DNA of 64,000 bases from Arctopsyche grandis (GCF_051622035.1 NC_135355.1:28862986-28926985), one strand, 5' to 3'; shown: positions 22,905 through 34,700, counted from the stretch's first letter. Translations and numbers: made by a program. Notes: generated from the sequence alone by a model not told the origin.

Positions 22905-23810
22905 TATATGTATGTAGATATTATGAATACATAATTAAACTATGTACATAAATATGATAATGCATAAACAAAATACCTGATATGTAAATGATATCATAAA
23001 TAATCTTAAATTTTAATGTATTAATAATTCAAAATAAATTTTATTATTTTACTTCATTATTATATCACCGATGCATTATTTTGCTATTTAAAAATAATAA
23101 TAATAAATATTATGTCATAGTATTAGCCTATACTGGTTTAATTTTAAACCAAATAAGAATTTTTATTTTTTAATTGTTTTATTCTTAGAATTGGTAACCA
23201 ATGGTGAAAAACGATAAGCGAACATTGATAATATAAGTACATATATACCAGAACTACTCAACAATTATGCTGTAAAAATTTAATAAAAAATAGAAAATAA
23301 ATTGAAAATATATATTTGCCATTGTGAAAATCATGAAACGTAAATTTTTAACTCTCAAAGCAACAGAATAATCTCAAACGAAAAATGTTACTCAATATAC
23401 GTATGTATGTAATTTTATACACTCACTGCAAATTTTCTCGTCCATTGAAATGTATCAATAAATTACATTATAGGCGTAACATTTTCATCTAGCGATAATA
23501 TTATATAATATAAAAAATAAGTGGATGAATCGCAACTTCAATAAGTATAAATAATTGCAAAATCGTTATTCGGAGCGATGATGTCATACGCAGATCAACG
23601 TTCAAGAGTAAAAGAAAATCCACAAAAAATATTTCCAAACACGTACGATTCATTCACTCGCGGCAACGTTCACAGTGTTCGATTAATCCACGAATGACAG
23701 ATTTCGAAATTGTCAAATTTTGAAAAAAAAATCGAAATTCTGCATACAACACGACAATTTGGATTTATTTTGAGTTTTTATTTACAAATAACACTTATAA
23801 AGATCGGCTA
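22905..23810. other. No gene seen; AT-rich
   Basis: Low-complexity AT-rich sequence with TATGTA patches. No supported feature. Confidence 0.5.
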
Positions 23811-23814
23811 TCTT

Positions 23815-24300
23815 CAGCACCGTTGCGTAGCGTAACGTGAAAGGTATCTTTCAGCAAAATCAATACATAACCTAACCGCTATAGACACATACACCCAGAC
23901 ACACTGCGACGGGCAATTTGGCACGCATTCGCACCGGTGACACTTTCGATTGTCGCGTGCGATTTTTGGCAGGAAGAATGTCAAGTTGTTGACAGATATC
24001 GGTGCATCTTGACGTGAACGTGAAGTGAACTGACCGGGCGTGAAGGGGAGGTCGATTTGTCGGTGAGGGGCGGAGGAGTCGGGGCGCAGGCTCTGGTCGC
24101 GGGGATTGAGGGGGGCGCAAGCGGCGTGGCGGAGTCCCCTCATGCGGCTCCAAATAAAACGACAACTGAGCCAGACGACGAGCGCACGGCACGTGTCAAA
24201 CCGACACCACTATGACAGAGCGGGCTGCCCCGCAACGACTGGACAGTTTGTAAACATTTTGGTCCAAACGGTCCACATTATGGCTAGCGCGCTATAACCG
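23815..24300. other. GC-rich, CpG-containing island of unknown role
   Basis: This block is markedly GC-richer than its AT-rich flanks and contains many CpG (GGTGAGGGGCGGAGGAGTCG, GGGGCGCAGGCTCTGGTCGC). Overlapping open frames of about 60-110 codons exist on both strands, as expected for GC-rich DNA, and none has a recognisable domain. It could be a promoter with a 5' untranslated exon, or a coding exon in an unresolved frame. I cannot assign it. Confidence 0.35.
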
Positions 24301-24500
24301 ACAATTCTGTCAATATTCAAATTTTAACTGGATTGTTGATACTCGTTTGATATTTCAACGCCTCTATGATATTCCTCAGATAGTGATATAAGAAATGTGA
24401 AGGAAAACCAATGTTGTAGTCTATTATTATTTAATTTTATAAATTTGCTTTGACATTTATGAAATCGTAATGATCTACTTTCAATTAACTTTAGATTGCT

Positions 24501-24719
24501 TCATAAAGTTTCGCCGACAAATACTATAAAGAATCTTCTTTTGAAACTGCTTCTTATGTATTCCGAATGATTTTGTAAGGATATAGTACGACTTGTACCA
24601 TATGAAACTAGGTCGATGATATTTCCCTCATCGAACTTAATTCTTACAAATGACATCATCGCGTCCTGTTCTCGTTCACTTAGCCGTGGCTGAAATACTT
24701 CGTCCAGCTTACCCATAAA
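24501..24719 (-). pseudogene. Unrecognised open frame abutting a LINE insertion
   Basis: The minus strand has a 71-codon frame with complex, gene-like composition (MGKLDEVFQPRLSEREQDAM and onward, then FVRIKFDEGNIIDLVSYGTS). It ends at a TAA near 24501. At its 5' side it runs straight into the truncated LINE at about 24720, suggesting the insertion may have broken it. No domain was recognised, so the gene identity is open. Confidence 0.25.
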
Positions 24720-25386
24720 TGCACGCTGACTATATAATAAAAAAAATGGCTAGAAAAGTTGGTGTATTATGTAGATTAAGAAATATTTTAAGTAAAAAAA
24801 GTAAAATTTTAGTGTTTAATTCAATTGTCTTGCCACATGTGGTTTATTGTGCCACTGTGCTTAATTTGTTTAGTGGCCAAGATTTAGAAAAAATGCAAAA
24901 AATACAGAATAAAGCTATGAGAGCTATTTTGAATGTGAGTAGATTTAAGAGTATTGGAAGTATGTTAGATGAATTAGGATGGATGAGTATTAGAATTAGT
25001 CTAAATATTAGTACATTGTCTTTTGTTTATAAGTTAGATCATAAGTTATTACCTAAGTATTTTGATGATTATATAATAAGGAATAGAGATAAACATAGTT
25101 TTTATACTAGAAATAAGGACAAACTAGTTGTAAGTAGAGTAAGAAAGAATAAGACGGCTGGGGGTGTTTTTCACAGGGGTGTGCTCATGTATAATGCCCT
25201 CCCTGAGTGCGTCAGGTCTGCTAAAAACATGGATGCATTCCTGCGAGGTGCGAAGAGACACCTCTGTGAGGGACAGTACATATAAGTTAATTATAAATTT
25301 TAGAGTTAAGTATAATAATTAAGATGTATTTTTTTTTAAATTAGCTTGATAGCTAAAATATATAAATAAATAAATAAATAAATAAA
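24719..25386 (+). mobile_element. Jockey/CR1-like non-LTR retrotransposon, 5'-truncated
   Basis: An uninterrupted 188-codon frame (24719-25285) encodes the region after the catalytic reverse-transcriptase core: HADYIIKKMARKVGVLCRLR, then VLPHVVYCATVLNLF, IQNKAMRAILN, a GGVFHRG...YNALPECVR block and an FLRGAKRHL end. This is the usual C-terminal layout of jockey-like ORF2 proteins. The catalytic YADD part is missing, so the copy is inactive. A short 3' UTR ends in a (TAAA)n tail (TATAAATAAATAAATAAATA). The intact C-terminal frame suggests a fairly recent 5'-truncated insertion. Confidence 0.8.
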
Positions 25387-25389
25387 GGC

Positions 25390-26040
25390 GATTCGACTCG
25401 CTCCAGATACGCAATTACGAGTACACGGGAAATCTCAAGGAGCTACCCAACTACGCATCAAACATAGAACACAAAGGAAGACCTCGACCCCGTCGGAATC
25501 TTCCAGAACGTGATCTCACCAGCCCAGCTACGCATTGCTCAAGCAACACCCTTATAAACCAGTGCATCGTCCCCAGATGCCAGTGAGCTTCAGCACCTCG
25601 AACATGGCTCACTCCGCGAAGCAACCTCATTACATTTATACTTCGTCGTCAATACAATAACAAATGTATTTATCGAGTAATAAAGATCCTCTTCAAAATT
25701 CAACTGAATTTCCATAGGCCGGGAAACGGTCGAAACCTTTCACCCATCCTATAATTGGTGACCACCCACTACTTAATTGTTGACTACTAAAATTTCCCAG
25801 GTCAATTAAATTTCAATGCAAATTTCGAGTACTCCAACATCTCGACATTTGGCAATTTGTATTGTGGCGGCTCGCTATACGACATGGTCGAGTTTGGTTG
25901 CCTTCCTGCGAGTGGGGACCAACTCGGCTGGGTTCGGAGAGCCACTACTCACTCTGTCTTCAGCTGTCATATAATAAACACGTGCATTCAACATGCCAGT
26001 CGTCTCATTCGTTCATCCCCCATAAATGTATATCGATGTT
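25390..26040 (+). mobile_element. LTR-retrotransposon fragment with primer-binding-like site
   Basis: A relatively GC-rich segment carries GTAATAAAGATCCTCTTCAA (polyadenylation-like) and, about 70 bp later, AATTGGTGACCACCCACTAC. The TTGGTGACC word directly downstream of an LTR is familiar from gypsy-like elements. A second LTR-like block (TTGTGGCGGCTCGCTATACG to CATCCCCCATAAATG) follows at 25855-26030. Boundaries and strand are inferred, and no gag or pol is left. Confidence 0.4.
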
Positions 26041-26044
26041 TCGA

Positions 26045-26100
26045 AATAGGCCAGGAAGGCGCATTGGGGTTTACCTATTAGGCCTTCCTGGTATATATGT
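26045..26100 (+). repeat. SINE 3' tail fragment
   Basis: GGCCAGGAAGGCGCATTGGG, the loop GGTTTACCTATTAG and the pairing arm GCCTTCCTGG form the same terminal stem-loop as the full SINE at 12063-12475. The copy is extremely 5'-truncated and consists of the stem-loop alone. Confidence 0.75.
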
Positions 26101-26578
26101 ATATGTATGTAAAATAATAAATCTATCAATTAAAAATTAGAAAATAATTTCTTGGGATTTATTTTTATATTTTACATATACTATTTTATCCCGTCCTGAG
26201 CTATCTCATTTCTGTGTCCTGAATTCTGAATCTAAAAATCAGATTTCTATTGGTAAGCATTAGTTTGAAAATTACCTTTTAAAATATAGAATCTATAATG
26301 TAAATATTATATGTGCTAGTTTTTTCAATCTAAACTTCTTTTTGACAATTTTACTAGAAAAATAATCTTAAAGCTCTTTCTACTGAATCCATTCTCCTAG
26401 GATAACAATATCTTAAAAAAAATACATAAAAACATTTGAAGTCTTCAACCTATTAGCATAGCAAAGTAGTAAATATCTCAAAAATTCACCACAAAAACAG
26501 TATGTGTATCAAATTTTTTTTTGTTCAAGACACTCCATTTAAATGTAGTCGGAATTTTAAATAAATATAATTATTATG

Positions 26579-27900
26579 ACCAGAGATCGGCTTTTATCGA
26601 TGCTATTCACAAAAATATGGTTCACTATAGTCAATAACTATATATATGCCGCTATAAAATAACAACAGACCTATCTATTGTCATACAAAGCAGGAGAGCA
26701 AAAAAATATTTGGTTGACAATAGTTGGATATACAGTGAAACATTTTTTGTGTGACAAACATCGACAATCGCATGTTTCTGATTATGACATTAGTACTAGT
26801 GAACTAATATAGTTATAATGGTGCTTTTGTTCCTAAAGAATGAACATGCGTATATGAATTTATATTTAGCTTTAGCTTAGCTTTTATTATATCTAAATAT
26901 AAATTTTAATCATGTCTGTTCTGTAATGTATTTTATTTTGGTGTAAAATCCAGTACATTTTTTGTGTTGGAACATATCAGAATGGCAATCCAGCGCTTAT
27001 TTTCATGTGGTAATTGAAATTATTCAATAATAAAATTTCAATGATAATTGATGAATCAACTAACATAAACAAGAAAATGTCGAATCCCATCTAACTAAAA
27101 AGTGAAGCTAATAAAAAGCTTGTAAAAAACAATTCCCATAAGATATATTCTATGCTGTATCAAAAATTTTGGAATTAATAAATAAAAATTGTGATGTGAG
27201 TTTGGACACTTCAAAAATGCACTGAATATGTCAGTATACAAAACTATTGTACATATTTTTCGGAAAGCACCATATCATTCAGTAGTTTTATTTGTAGATC
27301 TAATTTGTTTAAGACTCAAGAGTACAAAACAATGTTACTTCGTAATTGTATTCAGCAAAATACTACTTCGATTATTTTGTAAAAGCTTATATTTACTAGA
27401 TTTTATACAAAATAAGCTATTATAAAATTTTAACCATTACAAGACAATATACATGTGTATAATACATTTCTCATTGTGCTATAAGTATATAATGTAATTC
27501 TTATATGTATTACTAAAAATGTTTCTCACTATGTAGTTTAATAGAAAAAATCCATGAGATTTTAATGTACGAATACTATTGAAGAGCAAACAAATGTAGC
27601 AATAAAATATTCTGCAGTTTGATCTATAGCGAATCGTGTTGTGATATGTTGATAATCTGCAAATTTACATATATAATATTCGATGTGTAAATATATAGAT
27701 AACAGAATGCATATCTCGAGATAAATTAATATTAGAAATTATAAAATAGCACTCTGAACAGAACCACAATCCTTTTATTGGATCAGTTAATTCCATGGAT
27801 TTGTATGTGATGAACCATTTAAGAAAATATTAAACAATCAATCCAAATGCCACGTTTTGGCAATCTTAATTAAATTGTAAGCAATTATTGTAATTTTAGA
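26579..27900 (+). pseudogene. Decayed hAT-like transposon with transposase remnant
   Basis: At 27030-27060 one frame reads SMIIDESTNINKKMSNP. I/V-I-D-E-S-T/S followed by a variable stretch is a hallmark around the first catalytic Asp of hAT transposases. Flanking frames are broken by many stops. The possible left end, CCAGAGATCGGCTTTTATCG, resembles the MITE at 20068-20205. The right end was not located, so the extent is approximate. Confidence 0.4.
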
Positions 27901-28236
27901 CTGGTTTACTGGAAGGCTGTTCAACTAATCAAGTCAAAATTGTGAATAATTAAAATATAATTGAAATATAACTATTTATTTTAACATAAGTAATATCAGA
28001 GTTAAGAATAATGTGTAAATATTGACAGATTTTATCAAGAATAATGAGTCTCAAACTTTTAAAAATATTCTGCCAAGCTAGACATTTTCAAGCTTCGCAT
28101 GGTGTTATTCGGGCAGACTAAGTTAAGAAAAAACTTTAAAACCCAACCACGATGTAAGTTAGGGTATGGTGAGATAGTATACCAAAGTTAGTGGTTTTAT
28201 ATTGAAAGCTGTGAAATTGTGCAGTGAACAAACATA

Positions 28237-29322
28237 GTACATGCTAGGCGTTGCCCGCAGAGAGTTGGAGCGGAGCTCGGAGCAGTGGAGCAATGGGTTT
28301 TATCAGAAGAAGGTACAGATCCAGAGAACAAAAAAATTGTAGTACTCTACAGTTCTGGTGATTTTTTATTGCTATTAAAATCTCGTATTTTTAAATACTA
28401 ATTCTCATTGTTTCAACATTGAAAAATATGAAGTAATATTGCACGACGACACGAGAAACAAAACATATTTCAACGTTTTAATAAAGCATAAGAATCCTCC
28501 ACAATCGAATCAGTGCAGCCATCTCTAGTATCAAGTTTTAAGTAGTCACAAAAAAGAAATACAAAAATATCCTTAAGCATTAATACTTCAGAGGATGATA
28601 TTTTCGAAAAAGAGCTGAATAGATAGGAAAATCGTTGGCGAGCTACTACATGATTTTACTATAATTTTAATACAAAAGAGTTTGAACGATGGAATCTGAA
28701 GTTCGGGGGATTGCTATACGGTGAAGGGTAGGTAGACTCAAATAAAATCAGTATTTGGGTTTTTAACGGTTACCAAGCGAGTGTCGGACGATTATTTTCT
28801 GGGCAGAAATGAAATTTTGGCGATAGGAGGCAAACGATAAAGAATAATTTGCTGTCGACCATTAAAGCTTATGTTAAAACTATTTTTTAAACATTTAACA
28901 CATAATTCTTATGCCAGCTTTTTACTCGGAACGTGGAGCAGAACAAATATTTTTATATAGAAGGAGCCTAACGCTAGTCGTAGGAGCGCTCTGGGTCGAC
29001 TGGTTGACTGGTGGTTAGATAGGAACTCTGCTGACCGAGGAAAACATCTGGTATATTAGGGGTTGTGGGTCATCTTTTGCTGTACATTTTTTGTAGAGAA
29101 CCCTTGTTCCGTTTGGTTATTGTAGAGCGTGTCGAATTCGATAAAAAATCGATTGATGAATGATGACTCCCTACATGTCACAAAAGTGGCGCACGTTTGT
29201 TAAAATAGAAATTGCAAAAAATATATTGTTGTGCTCATTAATATTGGAAATTATTTAAGTCGAGGGGCGCGCTCCGGCTCAAAAAAAAATAAGTATCGCC
29301 GCGTTGTGCCCATCCCACTACA
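28237..29322. mobile_element. Possible decayed DNA transposon
   Basis: A left segment CTAGGCGTTGCCCGCAGAGA with repeated GGAGCGGAGC words and a right segment GCGCGCTCCGGCTC...GCCCATCCCACTAC look like degraded inverted ends of a hAT element about 1.1 kb long. The interior is AT-rich with only short open frames. Both boundaries are uncertain. Confidence 0.25.
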
Positions 29323-29411
29323 CAACTGGTTGTGGAGCGTCTTTCTGAAACTGCCAGCTCTTTAAGGATGGAGATGTTAGTGCGTCTTGCGGTCTATGGA
29401 ATGCGCAGCAT

Positions 29412-29592
29412 CCACCTTCACGAGAAAACTGATTGACCGATTTTAGGATGTGACCAGTTTTCTCGTGACAAGTTTTAGAGTGTGACCATTTTTCTCGTGA
29501 CCAGTTTTAGTGTGACGGGTGATCACGTGTGACCGATCTCGAGCAACCGATTGTCCTGTGACCGGTTCACATTTGACGAGTAATCACCGAAC
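29412..29592. mobile_element. Palindromic MITE, right arm only
   Basis: This piece contains TTCTCGTGACCAGTTTTAGT and GTGACGGGTGATCACGTGTG and ends AGTAATCACCGAACC. It matches the right half of the complete palindromic element at 45497-45782, whose left terminus GGTTCGGTGATTACT is the exact reverse complement of this right end. The left part is lost near 29410. Confidence 0.7.
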
Positions 29593-30010
29593 CATAGAAT
29601 GTACCAAATAATACTATCCGCACTTGCATGACACCTGCAGGATACGGGTCGTGCTGGATAGGTATGAACAGACCTGAATCCGTTTACCGCGAAACAGTGA
29701 GACAAATACCATTTGCTGATAATATAGTCGGTAGAAGAATTTTATTGTTTTGTCAATTATACTTGTATTTTTTGGATTAATACATTCTTATCATTTAAAA
29801 TGTGTTTATATTGTAGGCGGGGTAGGAAGTGTTGACCGTATCCCAGCCTAACGAAACACTGTTGTGCTTGTTTTAAGTCGTTTTATTGTTTGCCCAAATA
29901 TTTTACAAGTGTATTAGAATATTTGGGGAAGTTTTTTTGAAGCGGCTATTGGCTGTTGACTTGGTGTCGTGCGGGCCGCTGGATCTGCAATGTGTCGTTG
30001 CTCTGGATCC

Positions 30011-30191
30011 GGCTATGTTCAGATGTCTCTGGATATGGCAGTGTGTTGCTGGCTCGGCATTCGGCTATGTTCAGAAGGTCTCTGGATGCGGTAGAGTGTT
30101 GCTGGCTCGGCGTTCGGCTATGTTCAGAAGGTCTCTGGATGCGGCAGTGTGTTGCTGGCTCGGCGTTCGGCTATGTTCAGAAGATCTCTGG
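30011..30191 (+). repeat. Minisatellite, 52-53 bp unit, about 3.4 copies
   Basis: Units start at 30011, 30063, 30116 and 30169 with GGCTATGTTCAGAAGGTCTC and carry GTGTTGCTGGCTCGGC. Copies 2 and 3 differ by few bases and copy 1 is more diverged. Open frames in several phases cross the array because the unit lacks stops, so none is taken as a gene. Confidence 0.85.
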
Positions 30192-30332
30192 TCTGCTGCT
30201 GTGTGTCGACGCTTGCTGCTGTGGGTCGACTGTGGTTGTTTGGAGTGGACCTCCTTTTATATTGTTTTTGGGCATCACGTGACTCGTTGCAGTTGGTGTT
30301 TATGCGTGTGCGACGAATGTGTTTTTGTCGAT

Positions 30333-30530
30333 GGGGGTAGAATTTGCTAGAACGATTGGCACCGTTCCGCTCGATGTAGTTTAATGGCTGCAGGTGTGCT
30401 TCGACCGGTTTGGTTCCACTCGACTGGTAGGGGTGTTCCGCTCGATGTTGGTTTAATGGCTGCAGGTGTGCTTCGACCGGTTTTGTTCCACTCGTCTTGT
30501 AGGGGTAGAACTTACTAGAACGTTTGGCGA
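30333..30530 (+). repeat. Second minisatellite, 71-bp unit, about 2 copies
   Basis: GTTCCGCTCGATGT begins at 30364 and again at 30435, each followed by TTTAATGGCTGCAGGTGTGC and TTCGACCGGTTT. A flanking word, GGGTAGAATTTGCTAGAACG, occurs before the array and in modified form after it (30502-30520). Confidence 0.8.
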
Positions 30531-30670
30531 TTGATTCCAAGAAGTGCACGTGTTGTTTACGTGTGCGAGTTCTGCGAGGAATATGGTTTGTTGTTGTGGA
30601 ATATGCTCGAATGTTTCGATGACGATGACGATCACGAGATTCCTACAATATTATTTTATGATATAAAAAC

Positions 30671-30683
30671 GGGGGGGGGGGGG
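30671..30683. repeat. Poly-G run
   Basis: Thirteen consecutive G residues just beyond the putative solo LTR. Such runs are prone to sequencing error, so the length is unreliable. Confidence 0.9.
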
Positions 30684-30889
30684 CACTAAGATTAGATATT
30701 TTCAAAAGGGAGGCCTAGTAGCATTAATTTCGGAAACCACTGTACTAACTAGAGCTGGAGTGCCAGATATTCCGTATTCGCTATTTCGTGGCAACGATTG
30801 TCATGTACGCGATCGTCATGTGCGAAACGATTCATTTAGCGAATTTACTAAGTTGTTCAGCTCGGCTATGGCCTCATACATGTAAACTT

Positions 30890-31217
30890 GTGTCAACATG
30901 TAAAATTCGAGCGAGAGTTGTTTTGAACGTGTGACGTTGGCAGCAGCGCGTGTGCAGAGTGAGCGGTGTGGGTGTAGTGGTGGCTGTGGATTAGCGAGAG
31001 AGAGAGCGAGAGGCGAGATCGGGCAGTGGCGGGTCGGTGTCGGTGAATGACGCTGGCTGCGAGCGGTGGGTGCGGCGCCTCGAGCTGTCACTGTCACTGT
31101 CACCGTCACCGTCACATCACATCACTCGGTGTGTCGCCGCAACGTCAACTGTCAACTGTCAGCCAGCGGGCGAGCGTGCGTCGTGTCACCGAGTCGAGCG
31201 CGCAGTGCCATGTCGTG
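30890..31217 (+). promoter_or_regulatory. CpG-rich 5' region of the G-alpha-12/13 gene
   Basis: Composition switches from AT-rich to GC-rich about 300 bp before the start codon and remains so through exon 1. Visible words include GAGAGAGAGCGAGAGGCGAG (about 30997-31016, GAGA-like) and a run of CTGTCACTGTCACCGTCACC. No TATA box is obvious. The transcription start was not located, so this is a region rather than a mapped promoter. Part of it is probably 5' untranslated exon. Confidence 0.4.
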
Positions 31218-31799
31218 ATGGGGCGACGCTGGCGGCGGTGGCGCATGTCGTTGGGGGGCGGGGGCGAGGGGGGGCGCGTGTCGTGCTGCCGCGGGGGCTC
31301 CGACGAGGACGCGGGTGCGGACGCGGACGCCGAGCTGTCGGAGCAGCGCGCGCACTCCAAGCACATCGACAGACTGCTGTCGGCTGAGCGGCAGAAGCTG
31401 CGTCGCCAGGTGCGGCTGCTGCTGCTCGGCGCCGGCGAGTCCGGCAAGTCCACCTTCCTCAAGCAGATGCGCATCATCCACCGCGTGCACTTCGAGCCCG
31501 AGCTGGTGCGCGACTTCCAGCTGGTCATCTACGGCAACGTCGTGCGCGGCATGCAAGTGCTGGTCGACGCCAGGGACAAGCTGGGCATCCCGTGGACGGA
31601 GCCTCGCTCCATCGAGCTGGCCAGGATGGCCGTCACCTGGAGGACTGCGCCGCCTCCTCCCACCCACTACCAGCCGTACTCTCAGCAGCCGGAACCCCTG
31701 GACGCGCGCGTCTTCGCAGCCGTGGCTCCTCACATACAGGCCCTCTGGCACGACAGAGCCATCAAACGAGCGTACGAAAGGCGCCGGGAGTTCCAATTG
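31218..31799 (+). CDS. cta: G-alpha-12/13 exon 1 (N-terminus, P-loop, helical domain)
   Basis: This exon holds 194 codons. Residues about 1-45 are a Gly/Arg/acid-rich N-terminus with SCCRGG, whose cysteines are likely lipid anchors. A helix for beta-gamma binding follows ([20 protein letters not shown]), then the P-loop [20 protein letters not shown], and the helical domain up to [10 protein letters not shown] Pro/Tyr-rich loop ([16 protein letters not shown]) is inserted in the helical domain. The exon ends in CAATTG immediately before GTAAAT, phase 0. Two start codons are in frame: 31218 (MGRRWRR) and 31245 (MSLGGGG). The second resembles vertebrate G12/13 starts more, so the true start is uncertain. 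A minus-strand frame of 230 codons across this exon is a GC-rich shadow. Confidence 0.92.
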
Positions 31800-34700
31800 G
31801 TAAATTGCACCCTCGTGTCTACTCCCCCCGTGTCCCAAAATCATTCAAGCATAATCATTTTCAGACTGCTGAATCTATAATACATTGTCATATTGGGCAC
31901 ATTTTGATTTTAATCTATCCACAAAATGCATTATAACATTTCAGTCAATAGTAACTTGCTGTATTTATCGCCGTCTACCCTTTAATTTAGTCATTTTGTA
32001 AGCAGATATTGTCAATATACAACACAAATCCATTGACTGCACAAATTATCTGATTTTTCTGCGAAATATGTAAAATCTCGATTATTTTTTAAAATCATTC
32101 TGCATTATTATGTTCATTTTTATAAATCTACAATGCGCCCAGTATTGTTTAAGAGAATTAAGTTGGCAAAAATACTCCTTTAAAGTGCTTTGAATGCTTC
32201 CAAAACATTTCTATAGTTTAAATACCATGATATAGTACACTCGGAATATGTTTTTATTTCATCTTTCGTCTGCCTGAGCAACAGTTTATTTTTTAACTAT
32301 GAAATCCATAGATTTATAGTAGAAACACCAAACATGAAACATGACTTCTAAATTAAAAACTGTGGATTTGCACAGTGTACCAACAAATATTAATTTTTAT
32401 CAGTTTGTAGATAATTTCATTGTACATATGTAATAACCTTAAGCTCTTTAATATCCTTCATATTCCTAGAAGTTTTTATTCTATAAAAACATCAAAGCTT
32501 AAAACTGCATTAAGAACATGCTATATTTACCAAACAATGTATTCCGTCTTTGATATTTTTAACATAAAAATTTACTGATGCTGTTTGTTGTTTTTATGTA
32601 ATAACACCACCACTAATTTACATAAATATATGGCCAAAAAAATATCGTATTACTTCATTAAAAAATTCTGTTACATAATTCACTATACAAATGTATTGTG
32701 ATAAATTTTTCATTCCTTTTCTAAAACGGGAACACTTATTTTCGCTCAAGTATATAAATACAACTAGATGACAATTTTTTTTCAAAATCGAATATGTAAT
32801 TTCTTTAATTGTATACATGTATGTACATATATGTTAAAGTCAAAGTGTATTACCGGTTGTTATAAATTTTGACTGATTAAAATACCGTTTCATCTATCTC
32901 ATATAGCAACGGATATATAATCAGACTGGTCAAAATCATTCAATGTGTATTCCGTTTTTTCCATCCACTTTTCGAATATGATTCACAGAACATGGACTTT
33001 CAATGCGACCTGATTTTGTTTTTGGAGTACTGAATATCTTGAAAACATCACTTGACTAGTAATTTGAGTCAGAAAGTCACACTTTTTGTTTTTAACATAT
33101 TCTCAGGGTTGTCGTAATATGAAACTCTTTTCCATAATTCGTAATAGTAAGTAATATCTACGCATTTTTGAATCCTAAAACATTCTGTAAAAAAATCTGA
33201 ACTGTCAATGCTAATATATAATAACTGGCGAGCACCGGTCAAACTGTATTTTCGCATGTGGAAACATATCTACTAGTTTATTATTAAATAAAACATACAT
33301 AATAAGAGTAACATATACATATAAGTCAGTACTCATCGCTAATTTCTCTCCGCTTATCTCATTATTTGATAGTGTATAAACAATTTCCTCATCAGCGAGT
33401 CTTATTACTTAATGTAGGAGCATATCAACCTGCATTCGTCATAAATCAGGAACCGCAGCTTATTTCCAGGGTCGTAATATTTCAATTATACATACATACA
33501 TGTGTATGATGACCATCTCGAGCTAGTTTATTCCGCCCGTTACTATTTTTATAGCTCATTTGAAATTTAATTCAACGCTGTAACATAATATCCCAAATTA
33601 GTAACTCGGCTTATGTCTTATTATTGTGCTAAAAATGCCTATGAAGATAAGACTTCAAATATGAGGCATTGTTAACATTTGTACTGACATTCAATTGGCA
33701 TAATTAAAGGACAAAAACTCTGTGATAATTCATTCTGGAAAAATATCATATTTGCATATATTTAGCAATGACATGGTGATTCAATTAATTTATTTTTTGC
33801 GGCTTTGGTTGATGTATTGACTCATTCTGGATCCGCATAACAAAATGTAGTGTTGTATTTTCGTTTTTAGTTGTGTTAAAATATGGCCGACGTTAAAAGC
33901 CGCAAACTGTATCTTAGCTCGAGACTATGCAGTTTAAAAAGTTTATTGAAAATTGCTTGGGAGTGTTTGAATTGCTTTGAATGGTGTAATTGATACCGGA
34001 GTATATATTTTGTCCGCCTACATTTCTTTGGACCCCGAATTGTATCTCAAGGACTGTTTCATAAATAGTGTATGTACGTACACAGCGATGTGTATGCATC
34101 AGAATTTAAATATTGGAACCGTTTCTCGCTTATTTAACTTCAACCTTGAAACGGAGTATTCAAATATCGTTCGGTTTGATTATATAGTGATACGTAAATT
34201 ATGACAGCGTACGTTATCAGTTTTCTAATTAAAGCCGTAACCATTTCTCGACCACTGTTAATCACCACGCGTGCGCTCTTTACTCATTGCTGAGTCACAA
34301 TCTAGGAAAAGACATTTGTTATCTCTGCATTATTACAATAATTTATTCGTTGTGTATTTTTTGCATTTCTGCATGTTATCGTTGATTGTGAATGTCGCGA
34401 CGGACGAATATTTTTCGACATGCCTCGACGTGTAATTATTGTCTTCTTCTAATAAGTGTACGATGATAAAAATTGATAATTTCAAATTGAGTATTATGGA
34501 AAATTTCGCTTTTGTTTTGTTATAAAAGACATTTAAACATTTTAGTACATATCTATTTGTTTAAAAATAATGCAAAAGGAAATTAGCCAATACTCCTTTC
34601 TTCCTTCTGTCGGCTGGTTTCGTTATTTATTCTTCATGAAGTGCATTACACTGAATGATCTTTCACGGTATGCAGTTGTAGGAAAAATCGACAATATTAT

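Larger units (their letters stand above)
29726..30646 (-). mobile_element. Possible solo LTR containing minisatellites
   Basis: The segment is flanked by AATAT at 29721-29725 and AATAT at 30647-30651. On the minus strand it begins GTAGGAATCTCGTGATCGTC and near its end has AATAAAATTCTTCTACCGAC, which contains a polyadenylation signal. A 5-bp duplication, LTR-like length (about 920 bp), balanced composition and a terminal AATAAA suggest a solo LTR. The start resembles the LTR-like copy at 46218-46605, which also begins GTAGG on its minus strand. Two tandem arrays lie inside. No internal retrotransposon sequence is present. Confidence 0.4.

Noticed and set aside
29886..30350. Open frame of 154 codons rich in Cys and Trp
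   Set aside because: It is produced by the 52-53 bp minisatellite, whose unit has no stop. Several other phases and the minus strand are also open.
31152..31844. Long minus-strand open frame (230 codons) over G-alpha exon 1
   Set aside because: It is antisense to a clear coding exon, and its length is explained by the GC-rich composition, which reduces stop codons.
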